From Pseudomonas sp. TH10 (GTDB lineage Bacteria; Pseudomonadota; Gammaproteobacteria; Pseudomonadales; Pseudomonadaceae), in the NCBI RefSeq assembly GCF_016651255.1, contig NZ_JAEKEG010000066.1, positions 1 through 39,469 of the forward strand: a DNA stretch of 39,469 nt, given 5' to 3'. A program made the position numbers and the translations under genes. Positions 8,393 to 16,219 of this stretch are shown here, in pieces. Within the stretch, counting starts at the first letter, position 1. Each line of letters starts with the position of its first letter. A model generated the notes under the pieces. That model saw only the letters and a program-made list of their open reading frames with translations. It was not told the DNA's origin and did no database searches.

Positions 8393-9631
8393 ATGGACTT
8401 CAACGATTCCCCCGAAGAGGCAACCTTCCGCGCCGAGTGCCGTGCCTGGCTGGAACTCAATGCCAAGCGCAAGGCGAGAGCGGATCAAACATTCGGCCAA
8501 GGCCAGAGCCCAGAGCAACTGGTGGCAGCCTCGCGCGAATGGCAGGGCCGCAAGGCAGCTGCCGGTTATGGCGCAATCACCTGGCCCGAGGCCTTCGGTG
8601 GCCGTGGCGGCACGCCGATGCAGGAAGTGATTTACCGCGAAGAAGAGGGCCACTTTGAAGTACCGCCCAATATGTTCGCGGTGAGCATTGGCATGGTCAT
8701 CCCGTCGCTGTTTGTGCATGCCAGCGATGAAGTGCGGGCCCGGCATGTGGGCCCGGCGCTGCACGGTGAAGAGTTGTGGTGCCAGTTGCTGTCCGAACCG
8801 GGCGCCGGTTCTGATTTGGGCATGCTGCGCACCCGCGCCGAACGTTGCACGGACGGTCGCGATGGCTGGATCCTGAACGGGCAAAAAGTCTGGACGACCT
8901 ACGGCCAGTTTTCCCAGTTCGGCATGGTGCTGACCCGCACCAATCCGAACGTGCCGAAGTTCGAAGGCATGACCAGCTTCTTTGTGGCCATGGACACGCC
9001 GGGTATCGAAGTCTGTCCGATTCGTCAGGCCAGTGGTGAGTCCGAGTTCAACGAAGTTTTCTTCAATGACGTCTTCGTTCCCGACAGCCAGCGGGTTGGC
9101 GCAGAAGGTGCGGGCTGGAAAGTGACCCTCACGGCGCTGATGAATGAGCGTCTGGCCATTGGCGGGGTGATGCCGCCGGACCTGTGGCGTACCGCCGCCG
9201 AGATGATGCGTGTTGCGCCACTCAATGGGGGCAGTGCCATGGCCGACGGCCGCATGCGTGAGCGCCTGGCCGAGCTCTACATGAACGCCCATGGCTTGTG
9301 GTTGCTCCAGGCGCGGGGATTGACCGCGCTGGGCAAGGGCCGTGAGCCTGGCCCGGAGCTGTCGATCTCGAAAATTACGTCGGCGCCCGTACCTTGCAGG
9401 ATTTTGCCTCACCTGGCCATCGACCTCCAGGCCGAGCGCGGTGTGCTGGCGGCACAGGAACATGGCGATGACTGGCGTCTGATCGAATCGCTGTGGTTTG
9501 GCGCTGCGGGGATGCGCATCGCAGGCGGCACCGACGAGATCGTGAAAAACAGCGTCGGCGAGCGAGTGCTTGGCCTGCCGCCGGAACCTCGTACCGACAA
9601 GGGCGTGCCGTTCAACCAACTGCTATCTTAG
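8393..9631 (+). CDS. Acyl-CoA dehydrogenase, large subunit type
   Basis: This 412-residue protein has the FAD- and substrate-domain block LLSEPGAGSDLGMLRTRAER, the beta-domain segment DGWILNGQKVWTTYGQFSQF, and the terminal AGGTDEIVKNSVGERVLGLP, typical of the full-featured partner of a dehydrogenase pair. The frame is open throughout. However, between 9383 and 9413 the protein reads PVPCRILPH where the family has RTLQDFAS-like sequence. Reading the DNA in another frame restores the family residues, so two nearby indels appear to cancel out. The start ATG follows AGAGGATATTCCCG. It is probably co-transcribed and co-assembled with the gene at 7275. Confidence 0.9.
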   Translation: MDFNDSPEEATFRAECRAWLELNAKRKARADQTFGQGQSPEQLVAASREWQGRKAAAGYGAITWPEAFGGRGGTPMQEVIYREEEGHFEVPPNMFAVSIGMVIPSLFVHASDEVRARHVGPALHGEELWCQLLSEPGAGSDLGMLRTRAERCTDGRDGWILNGQKVWTTYGQFSQFGMVLTRTNPNVPKFEGMTSFFVAMDTPGIEVCPIRQASGESEFNEVFFNDVFVPDSQRVGAEGAGWKVTLTALMNERLAIGGVMPPDLWRTAAEMMRVAPLNGGSAMADGRMRERLAELYMNAHGLWLLQARGLTALGKGREPGPELSISKITSAPVPCRILPHLAIDLQAERGVLAAQEHGDDWRLIESLWFGAAGMRIAGGTDEIVKNSVGERVLGLPPEPRTDKGVPFNQLLS

Positions 9632-9654
9632 GCCCGCTTTAACGATAGACAGAC

Positions 9655-9681
9655 GGCCACGCTCCACACAGGAGCGTGGCC
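9655..9681 (+). terminator. Hairpin after the second dehydrogenase pair
   Basis: A perfect 11-bp inverted repeat (GGCCACGCTCC / GGAGCGTGGCC) has a 5-nt loop and lies 24 bp behind the stop codon. There is no clear T run, so it may be a processing or weak termination hairpin. Confidence 0.55.
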
Positions 9682-9809
9682 GCCTTGCGTTTGGAGGGTC
9701 TGCCAACACACCGGCAGGTGCTGACGCAGGCTGCGACCAGGGTTCGCGGGGCTTCGTACGCCGGGCTCTCAAGCCAAAAAACATGACGTATGTGACAGGC
9801 CGGGTTCGA

Positions 9810-9828
9810 TAGTCCGGGTGGACGATGT
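9810..9828 (+). promoter_or_regulatory. Operator-like motif, site C
   Basis: TAGTCCGGGTGGACGATGT matches the consensus at all fixed positions. It has symmetric GTCC-N4-GGAC arms. It lies 71 bp before the thiolase start codon. Confidence 0.73.
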
Positions 9829-9899
9829 GGGATTGTCGGGCTTCTGGCGTTATTGAACGCATTGCCGCCTTGAGCGGAGCGTCGCAGGAGACTGATTCG

Positions 9900-11109
9900 A
9901 TGACTGAAGCTTACATCTATGACCACGTGCGAACGCCGCGTGGGAAAGGCAAGCCCGACGGTGCATTGCACGAGATCACACCGGTGCAGCTCGCGTCTCA
10001 AATGCTGCAGGCGCTCCGTGAGCGCAACCAGCTCGATACGTCGTTGGTCGAGGATGTGATCCTGGGCTGCGTGGTGCCTGTGGGCGAGCAGGGCGGCAAT
10101 ATCGCCCGCATTGCGGCGTTGCACGCGGACTACGCGCAAACCGTGCCGGGCGTGCAGATCAATCGTTACTGCGGCTCCGGCCTGGAGGCGGTGAACTTCG
10201 CTGCGGCCAAGGTGCGTGGCGGGATGGCCGACCTGGTGATCGGTGGCGGCGTGGAGAGTATGTCGCGCATTCCCATGGGCGCCGATGGAGGTGCCTGGGC
10301 CACGGATCCGCAGGTGGCCTTCAAGACTTACTTCATCATGCAGGGCATTAGTGCCGACCTGCTGGCCACCCAGTACGGCTTCACCCGTGAGCAGTGCGAC
10401 GCCTACGCGGTGGAAAGCCAGAAGCGTGCGGCCCGTGCCTGGGCCGAGGGGCGCTTTGCCCGTTCGGTCGTGGCAGTCAAGGACATCCTTGGGCTGCCGG
10501 TCCTGGATCACGATGAGTTCATTCGCCCCGGCACCACGCTGGATGCCCTGTTGGGCCTGAAAGCTTCGTTCGCCGAAATGGGCGCCAAGGCCGGTTTCGA
10601 TTCAATCGCGCTGCAACGTTATCCGCATCTGGAGCGGGTCGAGCACATCCATCACGCGGGCAACAGTTCGGGCATCGTCGACGGTGCCTCGGCGGTGCTG
10701 GTAGGCACCCGGGAGATCGGTGAGCGCCTGAGCCTCAAGCCTCGCGCCGTAATTCGCAGCGCCGTGACCATCGGTTCCGGAGCCGACCATGATGCTCGAC
10801 GCTCCGGCTGCGGCCGCTCGTCTGGCGCTGAAGAAGGCCGGCATGACGGCCTCCGATATCGGTTTGTGGGAGTTGAACGAAGCGTTTTCCTCGGTGGTGC
10901 TGGCGTTCATGCAGGAGCTGGATGTGCCTCATGAGCGCATCAACGTCAACGGCGGCGCCATTGCCATGGGTCACCCGCTGGGTGCCACGGGCGGGATGAT
11001 TCTCGGCACCCTGTTGGACGAAATGGAACGCCAGGACATCGCGACCGGGCTGGTTTGCCTATGCGAAGCGGCCGGCATGGCCTCTGCCACCATCATCGAG
11101 CGCGTCTGA
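9900..11109 (+). CDS. Thiolase, acetyl-CoA acyltransferase (one frameshift)
   Basis: The enzyme cleaves 3-ketoacyl-CoA with CoA. The start ATG at 9900 is preceded by CAGGAG at 9885-9890. The nucleophile is Cys91 in NRYCGSGLEAVNF, GGGVESMSRIP follows, and the C-terminal part has NVNGGAIAMGHPLGATGG with the active-site His. The last Cys motif reads LCEAAGMASATIIERV, where this branch usually has CEGGGMA, so two glycines are replaced by alanine. One extra G near 10779-10780 shifts the frame in the second half. Removing it gives a complete protein of about 402 residues. The FadB-like gene follows after 17 bp, forming a fadA-fadB-like unit downstream of site C. Confidence 0.88.
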
Positions 11110-11126
11110 GACAGGGAACATCGAAC

Positions 11127-13319
11127 ATGATTGATTACTTCAAGTACGCAGTTGATGCAGAGGGCATTTGCACCCTGACCATCGACCAGCCTGACTCCAC
11201 GACCAACGTGATGGATCAGAACTTCATCGACAGTTTCCGGGCCGCGCTGGAGCGTGCCATCGCCGATCAAGCGGTGACCGGCATCATCCTGACCTCGGCC
11301 AAGGCTTCCTTTGTTGCCGGTGCCGACCTCAAGAGCCTCGAAGCCACGCTGACCACGAAGCAGGACGCCAAGACCCTGTTCGACCAGTGCTGGGGGTTTT
11401 CCAGCCTTCTGCGCTGGATGGAGACAGCGGGCAAACCCATCGTGGCGGCGCTTAATGGGCCTGCACTGGGAGGCGGTTTCGAGATCGCCCTGGCCTGTCA
11501 CCAGCGGATCGTAGCGGACGTGCGCAGTATGGTGGTCGGTCTGCCGGAAGTCGGTGTCGGCCTGTTGCCGGGCGCGGGCGGGACTCAGCGCACGTTGCGT
11601 CTGCTGGGTGTGGCCAAGACCTTGCCGCTGTTGTTGCAAGGCAGCCAGCTCAAGGCCGAAGCGGCGCTGCAAGCCGGCTGGATTCACGCCGTGGTGCCGG
11701 CCGAGCAGTTGCTCGCTGAAGCCAAAAACTGGTTGTTGGCTGCGCCCGAAGCGTTGCAGCCCTGGGATCGCAAGGGTTTCCGCGTCCCGGGCGGCAGCAG
11801 CCCCCAGCAGCCGGATCTGGCCCAGTTGTTCATGGGCACGGCCGCGGCCTTGCAGGCGAGCACCTTCCACAACCTGCCGGCCCCGCTGGCAATCACTTCA
11901 TGCCTGTATGAAGGCATGCAGCTGCCGATCGACAAGGCGCTGCGAGTGGAGTGCAAGTATTTCGTCAAACTCAATCTCGATCCAGTGGCCGGCAACATGG
12001 TTCGCACCGTGTTCATCAACAAGACCCAGGCAGATAAACTGGTTCGCCGTCCGGCCGGGATTGAAACCCGCAAGCACGTGAAAATTGGCGTATTGGGCGC
12101 CGGCCTGATGGGCGCCGGGGTGGCCTTCGGCGCGGCACAGAGCGGCATCGAAGTGGTGCTGATCGACCGTGATCAAGCCGCTGCGGACAAGGGCAAGGCG
12201 TACAGCGAAACCCGTTTGCGCAGAGACATCGAGCGTGGCCGTTCCACCCCTGAAAAGATGGAAGCCATTCTCGCGCGGATCCACCCGACAACCGACTACG
12301 CCCAGCTCAAGGACGTCAGCCTGGTGGTCGAGGCGGTGTTCGAGGATCGTGGCGTCAAGGCCGAGGTTTTTGCCCAGGCCGAGGCGATGATGCCGGCCGA
12401 CGCAGTACTGGCCTCCAATACCTCGGCGCTGCCGATTACCGGTCTGGCCCAGAGCACACAGCGGCCGCAGAACATGGTGGGGCTGCACTTCTTCTCGCCG
12501 GTCGAGCGCATGCCGCTGGTGGAAGTGATTCGCGGTAAACAAACCAGCGACACCGCGCTGGCCCATGCCCTGGATTTTGTCGGGCAGTTGCGCAAGACGC
12601 CGATTCTGGTCAATGACAGCCGTGGTTTCTTCACCAGCCGCTTTATCGGTGCCTTCATCAACGAAGGGGTGACCATGGTCAAGGAAGGCATCGAGCCGGC
12701 CCTGATCGAGAACGCGGCCAAGATGAGCGGTTACCCGGTCGGCACCCTGAGTGTGTCCGACGAAGTCGGGCTGGATCTGGCCTACAAGGGTGCGGTTCAG
12801 GCGCAGGCGGATCTGGGGCCGGAGCACAAGGCGGGCTCCTCGGTTGAAATCATCACCACGCTGGTGGTCGATCACGGCCGCCACGGCCGCAAGAACGGCA
12901 AGGGTTTCTACGACTACGCCGCTGACGGCAGCAAGCGCCTGTGGCCGGGCTTGAGTTCGATCTGGCCGCTGTTGCCCAAGGCTCGTCAGCCTGACGTGGG
13001 CGAAGTCCAGAAGCGGCTGATCTACGCGCAACTGGTCGATGCCGCGCGTTGCATGGCCGAGGGTGTGTTGACTGATCCGGCTGATGGCGACATCGGCGGC
13101 TGCTTCGGCGTGGGCTTCCCGATTTACCTCGGCGGGCCGTTCGCGATGATGGACACCGTCGGCATTGCCCAAGTGGTCGCCGAGTGTGATCGCCTGGCCC
13201 AGACGTGGGACAAGGAGCGCTTCGCCGTGCCCCAACTGCTGCGCGACATGGCAGCGCAGGGCAAGACCTTCTACGGCCCCAACCGCATCCTCGCGCCTGC
13301 GTTGCAAGTGGCGTTGTGA
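11127..13319 (+). CDS. FadB/FadJ-like enoyl-CoA hydratase / 3-hydroxyacyl-CoA dehydrogenase
   Basis: This bifunctional beta-oxidation enzyme of 730 residues has an intact frame. Residues 1-190 form a crotonase domain with the oxyanion-hole segment NGPALGGGFEIALA and GLLPGAGGTQRTLRLLG. The NAD-binding domain begins near residue 319 with KIGVLGAGLMGAG and continues with SNTSALPITGLAQ and GLHFFSPVERMPLVEVI. The C-terminal 3-hydroxyacyl-CoA dehydrogenase domains contain DSRGFFTSRFIGAFINEG and NGKGFYDY. It would hydrate a 2-enoyl-CoA and oxidise the 3-hydroxyacyl-CoA for the preceding thiolase. The membrane-protein gene that follows begins at a GTG overlapping the stop codon, indicating one operon. 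Confidence 0.93.
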   Translation: MIDYFKYAVDAEGICTLTIDQPDSTTNVMDQNFIDSFRAALERAIADQAVTGIILTSAKASFVAGADLKSLEATLTTKQDAKTLFDQCWGFSSLLRWMETAGKPIVAALNGPALGGGFEIALACHQRIVADVRSMVVGLPEVGVGLLPGAGGTQRTLRLLGVAKTLPLLLQGSQLKAEAALQAGWIHAVVPAEQLLAEAKNWLLAAPEALQPWDRKGFRVPGGSSPQQPDLAQLFMGTAAALQASTFHNLPAPLAITSCLYEGMQLPIDKALRVECKYFVKLNLDPVAGNMVRTVFINKTQADKLVRRPAGIETRKHVKIGVLGAGLMGAGVAFGAAQSGIEVVLIDRDQAAADKGKAYSETRLRRDIERGRSTPEKMEAILARIHPTTDYAQLKDVSLVVEAVFEDRGVKAEVFAQAEAMMPADAVLASNTSALPITGLAQSTQRPQNMVGLHFFSPVERMPLVEVIRGKQTSDTALAHALDFVGQLRKTPILVNDSRGFFTSRFIGAFINEGVTMVKEGIEPALIENAAKMSGYPVGTLSVSDEVGLDLAYKGAVQAQADLGPEHKAGSSVEIITTLVVDHGRHGRKNGKGFYDYAADGSKRLWPGLSSIWPLLPKARQPDVGEVQKRLIYAQLVDAARCMAEGVLTDPADGDIGGCFGVGFPIYLGGPFAMMDTVGIAQVVAECDRLAQTWDKERFAVPQLLRDMAAQGKTFYGPNRILAPALQVAL

Positions 13320-13839
13320 AAGGTTCTCTGAGGCGCTTTCTGATCGTTGATCAGGGTCTGGTGCCGGGGCTGTGCACGGGGCTGATCAATGGCGCGATTG
13401 CCTGGTGGCTTAATTTGGGGGCCCCGGAATTGGCGTTCCGGGGCGAGCCGGGGCTGGTCGGCGATTTTCTGATCACTGCCTTTGTGTTGCCCCTGATCAC
13501 CTGCCTGGTCGTCAGCCCGCTGGTGATCCGGCAAGTGCGCAAGGGGCAGGTTGGCGCACTGGAACCTGCACGCAGCATGGCGGCGCGGTTGTATTCGCGC
13601 TCCAGTTGGCTGCGGGGATGCTGGTCGGGCTGCTGGGCATGGTGATCGCGCTGCCGTTCCTGCTGCTGTGGTCGTGGCAGGGGCCGATGGTGGTTACGCT
13701 CAATGAATACGTGGGCACCAAGGTGGTGTTTACGGGCGTCCTGGGGGCGCTGGTCACCCCGCTGATCGCCTGGTGGGCCCTGGTGTATGCCTCTCGGCCC
13801 GGTTCGACACTGAAGGACATTCAACATGGCAGTTCCTGA
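13316..13839 (+). CDS. Small four-helix membrane protein (one frameshift)
   Basis: I do not recognise a characterised family. The likely start is the GTG at 13316, overlapping the previous stop (GTGA). The protein, about 173 residues, has roughly four hydrophobic segments: near the start (GLCTGLINGAIAWWL), then FLITAFVLPLITCLVVSPLVI, LAAGMLVGLLGMVIALPFLL, and VFTGVLGALVTPLIAWWALV. One indel between about 13570 and 13590 shifts the frame; hydrophobicity continues in the new frame. The end overlaps the next gene, so it is embedded in a catabolic operon. It could help substrate entry or membrane anchoring of enzymes, but that is speculation. Confidence 0.7.
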
Positions 13840-14797
13840 GTTGCTCCGGGGGCAGTTGCGCTTGCCACTGATCTGCTCGCCGATGTTTCTCGCCAGCGGA
13901 CCGGAACTGGTTCTGGCGCAATGCAAGGCCGGGGTGGTGGGTACTTTCCCCACCCTCAATGCACGCCCGGAGGTGGCACTGGACGACTGGTTGACGTGGA
14001 TCACCGCTGATCTGGACGACTGGAACGCCACCCACCCGGATCAGCGTGCGGCGCCGTTTGGCGTCAACCTGATCCTGCACCGTTCCAACCCACGGCATGA
14101 GGCCGATCTTAAGTGTGTGGTGCGTCACCGTGTGCCCATCGTCATCACTTCGGTCGGTCGTCCGGACGCGGTGGTCGAGCGCGTGCACGCCTACGGTGGG
14201 CTGGTCTTGCACGATGTCGTCAGCGTGGCCCATGCGCGCAAGGCGGTAGCCAGTGGCGTCGATGGTCTGATTCTGGTGTGTGCGGGGGCCGGTGGGCACG
14301 GCGGCAACTTGTCGCCGTTTGCACTGGTCGCCGAAGTGCGGGCGTTCTGGGATGGACCGCTGATTCTGGCGGGGGCACTCTCCAGCGGCCGCAGTCTGCG
14401 TGCCGCTCAAGTGATGGGCGCTGACCTGGGTTACATGGGGACGCGTTTCATTGCCACACAAGAGTCAGCCGCCGATGAGGCGCACAAGGCGATGATCGTG
14501 CGCGACAGCGCCGAGGACATCCTCTACACGCCCGTCTTCAGTGGCATCTGGGCCAATTATTTAAACAACAGTGTGGTCGCAGCCGGGATTGATCCGGCCA
14601 GCCTGGTGGGGCAGCAGACCGGCGGCAAGGACGACCTGTTCTCCAGCCTTGAAGTCAAACCCAAGGCCTGGAAAGACATCTGGTCTGCCGGTCAGGGGAT
14701 CGGCAGCATCAACGACATTCCAAGCGTCGCGCAGCTGATCCAGCGAATGCAGCGCGAGTACGCAGAGGCGCTGCAAACGCCTGCCGACTTTGACTGA
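13826..14797 (+). CDS. Nitronate monooxygenase / 2-nitropropane dioxygenase-like flavoprotein
   Basis: This intact 323-residue TIM-barrel FMN protein has the N-terminal LRLPLICSPMFLASGPELV, VTFP-like VVGTFPTLNARP, a phosphate-binding block with VCAGAGGHGGN at residues 152-161 including the conserved His, and MGTRFIATQES at 204-213. Annotated nitronate monooxygenases of this type often occur in fatty-acid and steroid degradation clusters, where nitronate is not the likely substrate. Some are proposed enoyl-CoA or flavin-dependent reductases. Its start overlaps the preceding membrane-protein gene by 14 bases, so both are co-translated with the thiolase/FadB-like operon. Confidence 0.9.
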   Translation: MAVPELLRGQLRLPLICSPMFLASGPELVLAQCKAGVVGTFPTLNARPEVALDDWLTWITADLDDWNATHPDQRAAPFGVNLILHRSNPRHEADLKCVVRHRVPIVITSVGRPDAVVERVHAYGGLVLHDVVSVAHARKAVASGVDGLILVCAGAGGHGGNLSPFALVAEVRAFWDGPLILAGALSSGRSLRAAQVMGADLGYMGTRFIATQESAADEAHKAMIVRDSAEDILYTPVFSGIWANYLNNSVVAAGIDPASLVGQQTGGKDDLFSSLEVKPKAWKDIWSAGQGIGSINDIPSVAQLIQRMQREYAEALQTPADFD

Positions 14798-14843
14798 TGA
14801 GTGATCGGCCCGGCGAACGAGGTTTTTAAACGGCACGAACCCT

Positions 14844-14869
14844 GTGCAGGAGCGAGCTTGTTCCTGCAC
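14844..14869. repeat. REP-like hairpin
   Basis: GTGCAGGA at 14844-14851 pairs with TCCTGCAC at 14862-14869 around GCGAGCTTGT. The left half resembles the REP core (GGAGCGAGCTTG). It lies between the flavoprotein and racemase genes and could also act as a weak terminator. Confidence 0.55.
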
Positions 14870-14946
14870 GAATTCGCTGCTTTGAACGCAGCATCACCGG
14901 GCGCTGGTACGGGTCCTGTAGAGCCTGATAACAAGAAGGGATAAAC

Positions 14947-16098
14947 ATGTCTCAAGAGAAACCGCTGTCCGGCGTACGCGTGCTGGATTTGACCCAACTG
15001 TTGCCCGGTCCCCTGTGCACGCAACACCTGGCTGATCTGGGGGCCGAGGTGATCAAGATCGAGCCGCCCAAGGGTGGCGATCCAACCCGAGGCCTGGCCG
15101 GGGAACAGTTTTCGAACATGTTCCTGATGCTCAATCGCAGCAAGCGCTCGCTGGCGCTGGACCTTCGGTCGCCCGAGGGGCTGGATATCATGCACAAGCT
15201 GGTCGCGACCGCCGATGTGGTGGTGGAGGGCTTTCGTCCGGGCGTCATGGAGCGTCTGGGCGTAGGTTATCCGCAGCTGTCGGCGATCAACCCACGGCTG
15301 GTGTTTTGCTCGATCAGCGGTTTCGGTCAGGACGGCCCTCTGTCGCAAGCGGCCGGGCATGACATCAATTATGAATGCCTGGCCGGCGTCCTGGAGCAGA
15401 CCGGTAGCGCGAAGGGCGCTCCGGCTCCGGGTAATTTCCCGGTCGGCGATCTGGCCGGCGGCACCCTGTCGGCGTCTATGGGCATTCTGGCGGCGTTGCT
15501 CGGCGTACAGCGCACGGGCAAGGGCACCCATGTCGATATCTCGATGACCGACTGCCTGATGGCGCACAACATTTGCGCCACGGCCTCGGTGCAGAACACC
15601 GGCGGTGCGGTCCCGCGCGGCGGCGACTACCTGTCCGGCGGCATGGCCTGCTACGGCGTCTACGAGACCGCCGATGGCCGGCACCTGGCGCTGGGCGCAA
15701 TCGAAATCAAATTCTGGCAGGCGTTCTGTTCAACGATCCAGCGTAAAGACCTGATCGCACGCGGTCACCTCATCGGTGAGGAAGGGGTTCAGGCCCGCAA
15801 CATAGTCGCCGGGATCCTGCGCTCGCAAAGCCTCGAACACTGGGTGCAGGTATTCGAGGGCGTCGACTGCTGCCTCACACCGGTGTTGCGCATCGATGAA
15901 GTGATCAGCCACCCGAACACGATTGCCCGTGCCGTGGTCCGTGAAGTCGACCACCCTCTGGCCGGCAAGCACATGGAATACGCATTCCCGATCCGCATGA
16001 GCGGCTACCGCCTCGATGACCGTCGCCCGGCGCCATCCCTGGGGGCTGATAACGCGGCCCTGCTGCTTGAGCTGGGTCTTGAAACGGCTGGCGTTTAA
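14947..16098 (+). CDS. CaiB/BaiF family protein, alpha-methylacyl-CoA racemase-like
   Basis: This intact 383-residue type III CoA-transferase fold has the N-terminal GVRVLDLTQLLPGPLCTQHLADLGA and VIKIEPPKGGDPTRG. The block GHDINYECLAGVLEQTGS with His138, followed by GDLAGG with Asp168, matches the His/Asp acid-base pair of 2-methylacyl-CoA racemases (MCR/AMACR, which have GHDINY and DFAGG). True CoA-transferases lack this His-Asp arrangement. Racemases of this kind convert (R)- to (S)-2-methyl CoA esters so that the dehydrogenase can act, as in isoprenoid and cholesterol side-chain catabolism. It could still be a CoA-transferase. A FadD19-like ligase and a hydratase follow. Confidence 0.85.
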   Translation: MSQEKPLSGVRVLDLTQLLPGPLCTQHLADLGAEVIKIEPPKGGDPTRGLAGEQFSNMFLMLNRSKRSLALDLRSPEGLDIMHKLVATADVVVEGFRPGVMERLGVGYPQLSAINPRLVFCSISGFGQDGPLSQAAGHDINYECLAGVLEQTGSAKGAPAPGNFPVGDLAGGTLSASMGILAALLGVQRTGKGTHVDISMTDCLMAHNICATASVQNTGGAVPRGGDYLSGGMACYGVYETADGRHLALGAIEIKFWQAFCSTIQRKDLIARGHLIGEEGVQARNIVAGILRSQSLEHWVQVFEGVDCCLTPVLRIDEVISHPNTIARAVVREVDHPLAGKHMEYAFPIRMSGYRLDDRRPAPSLGADNAALLLELGLETAGV

Positions 16099-16219
16099 CG
16101 CCTGATGCAATGGGTCGGCCCCCGGTGACGGGTTCACGGGGCCGCTGCCCGGGCAAAACCGAGTACTGAACAAGACCGCCATCGGGTGGCTTGTGTCGAC
16201 AGAGTCAATGGAGTGTGCA

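Noticed and set aside
8294..9619. Open minus-strand frame of 441 codons
   Set aside because: It lies exactly opposite a convincing acyl-CoA dehydrogenase gene and has no recognisable motifs.
11898..13307. Open minus-strand frame of 469 codons
   Set aside because: It is antisense to the FadB-like gene; the plus strand carries all catalytic motifs.
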